Source of the DNA: Bacteroidota bacterium
GTDB lineage: Bacteria; Bacteroidota; Bacteroidia; 2-12-FULL-35-15
Assembly: GCA_016707685.1 (NCBI GenBank)
Contig: JADJHE010000045.1
Coordinates: forward strand, 1 to 12,129
DNA length: 12,129 bases
Direction: 5' to 3'
The notes under the pieces are model-generated. The model worked only from the letters and a program-made list of their open reading frames with translations, searched no databases and was not told the DNA's origin. Below, one piece after another: positions 7,419-12,129 of this stretch (within the stretch, counting starts at the first letter, position 1; each line of letters begins with the position of its first letter). The position numbers were made by a program, and so were the translations under genes.

Positions 7419-8300
7419 TTACTTTTTCATTTTTCTACGAATAAAACGCACCAAGAAATAAGCGATACCACCTAAAATTATCCATAACGGCCAAGCGTAA
7501 ACAATTCCCACTAAAAAGCTCAAGAAACCATTCCAACCATTTCCGAATGCATGACCTATTCTACCAAAGAAGCCTGGTTTATCAGCAGGTGTGTATTCAA
7601 AATCCTGATGGAAGGTTAAGTTGATGGTGCTGTAATCCACCTGATCACCCAAATACTTTAACTCCCCTTCTTTTGCTTCAATCTCTTCACGAATTTCACC
7701 CAACTTTTGTTCAATCTCCAACACATCGGTTACTTTGCTTGCTTTGTTTAAAATATCCAAATACCTTTTTTCAATTTCCTTTTTTGACTTTAAGCGCGAT
7801 TGAATATCAACAAACTGTGCTGTTACATCTTCGGCAGAAATATTTTTTGAATTCACATTCGTGGCAACACCCAACAAACGATTCACCATTCCTTCAAAAT
7901 CTTTGTTCACCACACGAATCACCATATCGTTGGTGATGCTGTACGTTGAATTTTGTTCGTTTTCGTTTCCGATGTACGAATTACTTGTTTTAATGATTTT
8001 TTCAATTTCAGTTCTCGCTTTTTTATAATCATCCACCGTTATGTTCAAGTTGGCAGTTTTTCGAATTTTAGAAGGTATCTTAATTTGCAAGGTTGCCGTA
8101 GTTCCTGCAGCTAAACTATTTCCTGTTTCTTCATCCATTACAGTTGGAGGTGTAAACTTGACGCTTTCCATCATTGGTAGACCAGCCATATCAGCTGAAG
8201 TTATATCTGCGGATATTTTTTCTTCTCTCGAAGCGCCCGCACAAGCAGCAAGCATTGCAATGGCAATTAGGGATAAATAAATTCTAGCTGGTGTTTTCAT
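7419..8300 (-). CDS. DUF4349-domain lipoprotein with C-terminal membrane helix
   Basis: The 293-residue product starts with a lipoprotein signal peptide and lipobox LAAC (Cys20), followed by a Ser/Glu-rich linker. Residues about 75-235 match the DUF4349 pattern: RKTANLNITVDDYKKA, a region with DMVIRVVNKDFEGMVNRLL, then QFVDIQSRLKSKKEIEKRYL and a coiled coil (about 165-220) ending in VDYSTINLTF. A C-terminal helix (about 258-288) precedes the basic tail RFIRRKMKK. An N-terminal lipid plus a C-terminal inner-membrane helix implies anchoring at both ends, as in other DUF4349 proteins. The biochemical function of the domain is not established. It is a single gene; no clear TAnnTTTG promoter is visible in the roughly 120-base divergent gap to the thioesterase gene. 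A link to the neighbouring LolD-like ATPase is not supported beyond proximity. Confidence 0.92.
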   Translation of the reverse strand: MKTPARIYLSLIAIAMLAACAGASREEKISADITSADMAGLPMMESVKFTPPTVMDEETGNSLAAGTTATLQIKIPSKIRKTANLNITVDDYKKARTEIEKIIKTSNSYIGNENEQNSTYSITNDMVIRVVNKDFEGMVNRLLGVATNVNSKNISAEDVTAQFVDIQSRLKSKKEIEKRYLDILNKASKVTDVLEIEQKLGEIREEIEAKEGELKYLGDQVDYSTINLTFHQDFEYTPADKPGFFGRIGHAFGNGWNGFLSFLVGIVYAWPLWIILGGIAYFLVRFIRRKMKK

Positions 8301-8391
8301 GGTTTGGATTTTTTAGGTAGAACGAACGTTTATTTTATTTATTACATTCATTAGATGCATCTATTTTAAGATTCCATAAACCATTTATTCT

Positions 8392-8399
8392 TAATTTAG
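8392..8399 (+). promoter_or_regulatory. Possible -7 element for the thioesterase/PBP4 unit
   Basis: TAATTTAG is one base off TAnnTTTG and lies 23 bases before ATG 8423. No matching -33 TTTG is present. This is the best candidate in the divergent region 8301-8422, which otherwise shows nothing recognisable. Confidence 0.28.
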
Positions 8400-8422
8400 T
8401 GGAAATTAAAAAATAGTCGATT

Positions 8423-8851
8423 ATGAGTATTTGGTTTAAACCATACACCTTAGCAGATTTACAATGGATGTTGAAAGAGAACATGTGCGAAGCCATTGGA
8501 ATAGAAATAACCGAATTAACCGAAACGAGCATCAAGGGCAAAATGCCAGTCGACCACCGCACCGTACAACCCATGAAAATATTGCATGGAGGTGCTTCTG
8601 TTGCTTTGGCCGAATCCTTGGGAAGCATTGGCTCCAACTTAATTGTGGACAACAGCAAATATGCTTGTGTTGGTTTGGATATCAATGCCAATCACCTTCG
8701 TCCTGCAAGCAGTGGCTTTGTTTTTGCAGAAGCAACACCCATTCACATTGGTAAAAAAACACATGTGTGGACGATTGAAATAAAAGATGAAAAAGGAAAA
8801 TTGGTTTGTATCAGTCGACTTACCATGGCAGTGGTAGAAATTGCGAAATAA
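8423..8851 (+). CDS. Hotdog-fold acyl-CoA thioesterase (MenI/YdiI/PaaI-like)
   Basis: The 142-residue length fits a single hotdog domain. The signature HGGASVALAESLGSIGS (55-71) contains His55 and Glu64, matching the His54/Glu63 catalytic pair of E. coli YdiI with an offset of one; Gln49 would match its Gln48. The later segment VGLDINANHLRPASSGFVFAEA (83-104) is the second family block. YdiI/MenI hydrolyses 1,4-dihydroxy-2-naphthoyl-CoA in menaquinone synthesis, and menaquinone is the usual Bacteroidota quinone. That makes MenI a reasonable guess, but no men gene lies nearby and specificity cannot be read from the sequence. The next gene starts 4 bases after this stop, so the two are co-transcribed; the functional link to a peptidoglycan hydrolase is not obvious. 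Confidence 0.92.
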   Translation: MSIWFKPYTLADLQWMLKENMCEAIGIEITELTETSIKGKMPVDHRTVQPMKILHGGASVALAESLGSIGSNLIVDNSKYACVGLDINANHLRPASSGFVFAEATPIHIGKKTHVWTIEIKDEKGKLVCISRLTMAVVEIAK

Positions 8852-8855
8852 AAAA

Positions 8856-10340
8856 ATGAAAGTACAATCACACATCAACACATATTTACTCAGCGGCTTG
8901 CTGTTGCTTTCTCATGCAGGTTTGTTTGCTCAAAGCAAAACAAAACTGAATACTGAAATTGAGCTGTTGAAAAAGGACAAAGCCTTGCAACATGCCTCTT
9001 GGAGCGTGTGTGTGATGAATACAAAAAAAGATTCCATCCTTGCCGAATACAACAGCACCAGCAGTTTGGTTCCTGCAAGTACCTTAAAAATTGTGACCAC
9101 AGGTGCTGCATTGAGCATGTTGGGAAGTGATTTTAAATTTGAAACCAAATTGCAATACGATGGCACCTTCGATTCCATTTCCGGAAAAATAAAAGGGAAT
9201 TTATACATCCTTGGTGGTGGCGACCCAACGCTACAATCGAGTTATTTTAGAGATAAGAAAGACAGTTTAACAGTCGTTGAAAAATGGGCGTATGCTTTAA
9301 AAGCAAAAGGCATCAAACAAATTGATGGTGCTGTGATTGCCGATGCCAGCATTTTTGAAGATAACATGGTGCCTGCACAATGGATTTGGGGCGACATGGG
9401 CAATTACTTTGGTGCAGGAGCAAACGGATTGTCGTATCATGATAATACGTATACGGTGTTTTATAATTCGGGCGAACTGGGAAGCAAAACCAGCATTGTC
9501 AAAATAAGTCCAAGCATTAGCAATTTGCAATTTGTAAACAATGTAACAGCGGGTGGTAATGGCGACAATGCCGTAATTTATGGATCACCCTACTCCAATT
9601 ACCGATTTGCAGAAGGAACCATTCCAGCCAATAAAAGCAATTACGAAGTAGATGGTTCTATTCCCGATCCATCTTTGTTTTGTGCACAAGAACTGACTGC
9701 TGCATTAAAAAAAGCAGGAATAAGCGTCAGCGAAAAACCAACGACTGTAAAAATTCAAAAAGATAATTCGGAGTATGCAGCAGCTAACCGAAGAACATTG
9801 TATACCCACTACTCGCCTAGCCTCGATAAGATTGTGTATTATACCAATTTAAAAAGCAATAACCTATATGCCGAGCATTTGATGAAATACATTGCATTCA
9901 AAAAAACAGGATTGGGCTCAACTGCCGAAGGTGTAAAAATCATCAGTAATTTCTGGAAAGATAAAGGAGTTGATATTGGCGGCTTAAGCATGAACGATGG
10001 CTGTGGTTTAGCAAGAGCCAATGTAATTACTACCAAAACACAAACACAAATTTTACGTGTGTTGTCGAAAGAAAAAAACTTTAACTCCTTTTACAATTCA
10101 TTGCCCATTGCTGGCAAATCGGGTTCATTGGGTGGTTTGTGCGAAGGAACCATTGCTGAAAATAATCTAAGAGCCAAAAGTGGATACATCACAGGTGCAA
10201 GAGGATACTGCGGTTATGTAAAAAACAAAAAAGGCGAACTCTTGTGCTTTTCGGTATTGGCAAACAATTACGAATGCAGTCCTACCGAGATGAAACGCAA
10301 ACTCGAAAAGATATTGGTTGCGATAGCAGAAATGGACTAA
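8856..10340 (+). CDS. dacB: PBP4-type D-alanyl-D-alanine carboxypeptidase/endopeptidase (class C PBP)
   Basis: Starting at ATG 8856 the protein has 494 residues, with a signal peptide (MKVQSHINTYLLSGLLLLSH...LFAQS). An in-frame TTG at 8841 would add five charged residues and lie inside the upstream gene, so I prefer the ATG. Catalytic motifs of the PBP4/peptidase S13 family are in order: SxxK as STLK in LVPASTLKIVTTGAAL (nucleophile Ser75, Lys78), SxN as SNN in NLKSNNLYAEHL (334-336), and the third motif as KSG in LRAKSGYITGARGYCGY (441-443), where E. coli PBP4 has KTG. The large insertion between the first and second motifs, typical of class C PBPs, is present, including the LYILGGGDPTL block. 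Known role: periplasmic trimming and cross-link cleavage of peptidoglycan. Its TAA directly abuts the stop codon of the convergent protease gene. Confidence 0.95.
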   Translation: MKVQSHINTYLLSGLLLLSHAGLFAQSKTKLNTEIELLKKDKALQHASWSVCVMNTKKDSILAEYNSTSSLVPASTLKIVTTGAALSMLGSDFKFETKLQYDGTFDSISGKIKGNLYILGGGDPTLQSSYFRDKKDSLTVVEKWAYALKAKGIKQIDGAVIADASIFEDNMVPAQWIWGDMGNYFGAGANGLSYHDNTYTVFYNSGELGSKTSIVKISPSISNLQFVNNVTAGGNGDNAVIYGSPYSNYRFAEGTIPANKSNYEVDGSIPDPSLFCAQELTAALKKAGISVSEKPTTVKIQKDNSEYAAANRRTLYTHYSPSLDKIVYYTNLKSNNLYAEHLMKYIAFKKTGLGSTAEGVKIISNFWKDKGVDIGGLSMNDGCGLARANVITTKTQTQILRVLSKEKNFNSFYNSLPIAGKSGSLGGLCEGTIAENNLRAKSGYITGARGYCGYVKNKKGELLCFSVLANNYECSPTEMKRKLEKILVAIAEMD

Positions 10341-11132
10341 TTACAAAACACCTTTTTGATACAAGGAGCACAAATCCATGGTGATGGCCACAGAGTAATG
10401 AATAGCAACACCCATCCAAATACTTCGGCTTTTTAAACTCAACACACCTAACACAATACCAGCAACAATGGCTGCAATAGTTTCGGGCATTGGTTTTCCG
10501 AAATGAATCATGCAATACGGAATGGTCATTACAAACACCGAATAAAAACCGAATACTTGTTTGGTACCATGAATCATAAAGCCACGAAAGAAAAATTCAA
10601 GTGCAAAAAATTGCAACAGATACACCAATTCCCACAAAATGAAATTCGGGAAAAGCGGTTCCCCTTTTTGTAAATCATAAAAAGGATAACGATCCTGAAA
10701 ACTAGCAGTACGTGAGAAGTACAATACTAATGGAATCATGAACAGCAACATCAAAGCATACAATTTATAATCCTTGAAAGCGCCTTTGATGGACAAGCCA
10801 TAAGCCGAAAAAGAATCTTTGAAAATAAATTTAATGATGATGAAAGGAGGAACAATGTAAAACACAATTACATTGCTAACCCACCACAACAAACGGTTGA
10901 ATGCCGCATTGGGATGAATGGTACACCAATCTTCGAATTGAGCAGCATAGGTGGTAAAGCCAAAATCGTTTAGGGAAGAAACAAAAAAACGAAAATTGCC
11001 CAGGTACTTGATGAGGGTTAATGAAAAAGCAACGGTAATACAAATCACCATTACTTTGTAATCGGGTTTATCGGATTTTGTGATTAAACTTTGCGAAGAA
11101 GTAAAAACGTTTTGTACAATCTTTTTAATCAT
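10341..11132 (-). CDS. CPBP-family intramembrane metalloprotease (CAAX protease/Abi-like)
   Basis: The 263-residue polytopic protein has predicted helices around 28-45, 80-103, 124-140, 165-190, 195-210 and 215-235. The C-terminal half carries CPBP motifs: ALEFFFRGFMIHG with Glu179 and Arg183, then PYCMIHFGKPMPE with His210, and MGVAIHYSVAI with His245. These are the expected metal-binding positions. The canonical first motif is EExxxR; here the first Glu is Leu, a variant I associate with Bacteroidota members. Known relatives include Rce1-like CAAX proteases and bacteriocin-immunity proteins; the substrate here is unknown. The start ATG overlaps the stop of the upstream gene by 8 bases (11125-11132), so translation is probably coupled to it. 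Confidence 0.88.
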   Translation of the reverse strand: MIKKIVQNVFTSSQSLITKSDKPDYKVMVICITVAFSLTLIKYLGNFRFFVSSLNDFGFTTYAAQFEDWCTIHPNAAFNRLLWWVSNVIVFYIVPPFIIIKFIFKDSFSAYGLSIKGAFKDYKLYALMLLFMIPLVLYFSRTASFQDRYPFYDLQKGEPLFPNFILWELVYLLQFFALEFFFRGFMIHGTKQVFGFYSVFVMTIPYCMIHFGKPMPETIAAIVAGIVLGVLSLKSRSIWMGVAIHYSVAITMDLCSLYQKGVL

Positions 11133-11580
11133 ATACTTCGTATTGCATCCAAGGACTGTAAAGTTCCGACACGTATTTTAATTCCCTTGAACCCACATAA
11201 CCAATTCTATTGGCAAAGTCCATTAGTTTTTCATACGTAGGCGCATTTTCAAAGTTTCCGGTACGCATATCAAACAAAAGGTATTCAATGGCCGCATGAC
11301 CGCTTTTTAATAGTTCGGGCGATTGGTTGTTATCAATTTTAGCGATAACAAAGTTTTCGTCAAAGGCCATTTGCGATACATTTTGAACAAACATAGTATC
11401 ACGCACATCCACGATAATATCGGCTACATTTCTGTTTACATCCATGCGAATGGAATATGGATATAAAAAGGGAGCCACAAAACGATCCAATGAATCCGAA
11501 TCCACAAAAGCAGCAGAGTAAAAATCAGCAGGCACTTTGCCTTCGTACATACCATTGGTATAAGCACGGGAGTGTGTCAA
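11125..11580 (-). CDS. C-terminal part of a frameshifted membrane protein gene, unknown function
   Basis: This frame is open downstream of a TAG at 11598-11596 and ends at TAA 11127-11125; its nominal start is only a TTG, and it most likely continues the frame that starts at 11866. It encodes a soluble, mixed alpha/beta region of about 146 residues beginning near RAYTNGMYEGKVPADFYSAA and ending SPWMQYEVYD. There is no membrane helix, lipobox or recognised catalytic motif. Its composition (Asp/Asn/Tyr/Val-rich strands such as NVADIIVDVRDTMFV and ENFVIAKIDNN) resembles an extracytoplasmic or cytoplasmic binding domain, but I do not recognise the family. It overlaps the CPBP protease start by 8 bases, making the two an operon. 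Confidence 0.7.
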   Translation of the reverse strand: MTHSRAYTNGMYEGKVPADFYSAAFVDSDSLDRFVAPFLYPYSIRMDVNRNVADIIVDVRDTMFVQNVSQMAFDENFVIAKIDNNQSPELLKSGHAAIEYLLFDMRTGNFENAPTYEKLMDFANRIGYVGSRELKYVSELYSPWMQYEVYD

Positions 11581-11866
11581 TCCAATTATTACGAGCTAGT
11601 TGTTGGTCCACATCCTCTATGTAATCCTTGTTGCTGGTATCGTGTTGTTCAATCCATTCGATGCCATCTTTTACTTTGGAAGAAATGCTTTGCACCAAGG
11701 TAATGATGGAAAAAATTAAGATGGAGATGGCAGCTGCAAAACCAAGTGCCCAAAAGCCTGCATTTTTTTGTTTGCCAGTGCTCAGTGAAATAATAGCAAA
11801 TACAAGAGTAACAAGGGTAGCAATGCCACCCAATACAATTCCGATAACCGTTAAAGCAAAATTCAT
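11525..11866 (-). CDS. N-terminal part of the frameshifted membrane protein gene
   Basis: The ATG at 11866-11864 opens a 113-codon frame. Residues 3-28 (MNFALTVIGIVLGGIATLVT...) and 36-60 form two strong membrane helices, followed by a charged segment (KVKDGIEWIEQHDTSNKDY, EDVDQQLARNN). The last 15 or so codons before TGA 11527-11525 (ending YVRRQSAC) look out of frame, whereas the adjacent frame gives the plausible continuation described for 11125-11580. Joined, the protein would have about 245 residues: two N-terminal helices and a soluble C-terminal domain. A longer TTG start at 11998 is rejected because it would run through the tRNA promoter and adds unrelated Lys/Phe-rich sequence. Family not recognised; function unknown. 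Confidence 0.68.
   Translation of the reverse strand: MNFALTVIGIVLGGIATLVTLVFAIISLSTGKQKNAGFWALGFAAAISILIFSIITLVQSISSKVKDGIEWIEQHDTSNKDYIEDVDQQLARNNWIDTLPCLYQWYVRRQSAC
11528..11595 (-). other. Apparent +1 frameshift interval in the 11125-11866 gene
   Basis: The N-terminal frame ends at TGA 11527-11525 and the C-terminal frame is closed upstream by TAG 11598-11596, so the frame change must lie between them. Removing one C from the CCC run (plus-strand GGG 11568-11570) gives the smooth join NNWIDTLRAYTNGMYEG. The exact position cannot be fixed without homologues. Confidence 0.7.
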
Positions 11867-11959
11867 TGTTTTCTGATTTTTTTTGTAAAAATACAGTTTT
11901 AAAATAAAACCCTGATTTTCAAGGCTCACAAATAAAAAACTTATTTTTTTCATTATTTT

Positions 11960-11990
11960 TTTGCTGAATTGAAAAATTACTCTACTTTTG
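11960..11990 (+). promoter_or_regulatory. Consensus Bacteroidota promoter of tRNA-Asp
   Basis: TTTG (11960-11963), a 19-base spacer and TACTTTTG (11983-11990) match the -33/-7 consensus TTTG-N19-TAnnTTTG exactly. Transcription would begin around 11997, about 19 bases before the mature tRNA. Confidence 0.85.
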
Positions 11991-12015
11991 CAATCCAATT
12001 CTAACAGAATTTTGA

Positions 12016-12089
12016 GGACCGGTAGTTCAGCTGGTTAGAATGCTGCCCTGTCACGGCAGAGGTCGCGGGTTCGAGTCCCGTCCGGTCCG
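12016..12089 (+). tRNA. tRNA-Asp (anticodon GTC)
   Basis: The 74-base gene folds as a cloverleaf. The acceptor stem is GGACCGG (12016-12022) / CCGGTCC (12082-12088) with discriminator G at 12089. The D-arm includes AGTTCAGCTGGTTAGAA. The anticodon stem is CTGCC (12043-12047) / GGCAG (12055-12059), with loop CTGTCAC and anticodon GTC at 12050-12052. The T-arm contains GGTTCGAGTCC. CCA is not encoded, as the next bases are CTC. G at the discriminator position is the known identity element for aspartate. No second tRNA follows before the terminator. Confidence 0.98.
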
Positions 12090-12098
12090 CTCAAAAAC

Positions 12099-12126
12099 AA
12101 AAGCCTTCCATTTGGAAGGCTTTTTT
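12099..12126 (+). terminator. Rho-independent terminator after tRNA-Asp
   Basis: Stem GCCTTCC (12103-12109) / GGAAGGC (12114-12120), loop ATTT, preceded by AAAA and followed by a 6-T tract (12121-12126). It begins 10 bases after the mature tRNA end. Confidence 0.92.
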
Positions 12127-12129
12127 GTT

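Noticed and set aside
8041..8280. Plus-strand frame opposite the DUF4349 lipoprotein
   Set aside because: It is antisense to the signal peptide and linker of a well-supported gene.
8841..8855. Upstream TTG start for the PBP4 gene
   Set aside because: It lies inside the thioesterase gene and only adds MRNKK; the ATG at 8856 gives a normal signal peptide and a 4-base gap.
11867..11998. TTG-initiated N-terminal extension of the membrane protein gene
   Set aside because: It would run through the divergent tRNA promoter and encode sequence with no relation to the clean two-helix N-terminus that begins at 11866.
1..12129. CRISPR array, insertion sequence, integrase, phage gene or toxin-antitoxin pair
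   Set aside because: I saw no regularly spaced direct repeats, terminal inverted repeats, transposase motifs or paired small toxin-like genes.

Overview
The window reads as a low-GC chromosomal segment from a member of the Bacteroidota. Three things point there. First, the recognisable promoters have the phylum's -7 element TAnnTTTG, and one (upstream of tRNA-Asp) is a perfect TTTG-N19-TAnnTTTG. Second, Shine-Dalgarno sequences are essentially absent and starts are A/T-rich. Third, the gene content fits: a TPR/SpoIIE-type phosphatase, a DUF4349 lipoprotein, a LolD-like ATPase and a Bacteroidota-style CPBP protease. I cannot place it below phylum. No mobile element, phage gene, CRISPR array or toxin-antitoxin pair is visible; it looks like ordinary housekeeping chromosome.

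Layout. 1-1524 (minus): most of a signalling protein (signal peptide, TPRs, membrane helix, coiled coil, start of a PP2C/SpoIIE phosphatase domain), cut by the window edge and carrying an apparent single-base frameshift just after the signal peptide. 1714-5064 (plus): a probable transcription unit made of an uncharacterised 138-residue protein, clpB (start overlapping the previous stop by ATGA), and a 46-residue small protein, closed by a strong hairpin terminator. 5120-5670 (plus): a single-gene unit with its own promoter, encoding a small exported protein anchored by a C-terminal helix, ending in a terminator shared with the convergent dapA. 5691-6578 (minus): dapA, lysine/diaminopimelate synthesis. 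6713-7366 (plus): LolD-like ABC ATPase, ending in a bidirectional terminator shared with the convergent DUF4349 lipoprotein gene (7419-8300, minus).

8423-10340 (plus): a two-gene unit of a hotdog thioesterase (MenI/YdiI-like) and a PBP4-type D-Ala-D-Ala carboxypeptidase/endopeptidase. Its stop codon abuts the stop codon of the convergent CPBP intramembrane protease (10341-11132, minus). Upstream of the protease, overlapping it by 8 nt, is an unrecognised membrane protein gene (11125-11866, minus) split by a second apparent single-base frameshift. 11960-12126: tRNA-Asp(GTC) with a textbook promoter and terminator.

Several products belong to envelope biology (dapA feeds peptidoglycan precursors, PBP4 trims it, LolD-like ATPase and DUF4349 lipoprotein are envelope-linked), but they sit in separate units and I see no single dedicated system. 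The best leads are the small proteins coupled to clpB and the unknown membrane gene coupled to the CPBP protease. Two frameshifts in 12 kb, both repaired by removing one base, leave open whether these are real mutations or sequence errors.
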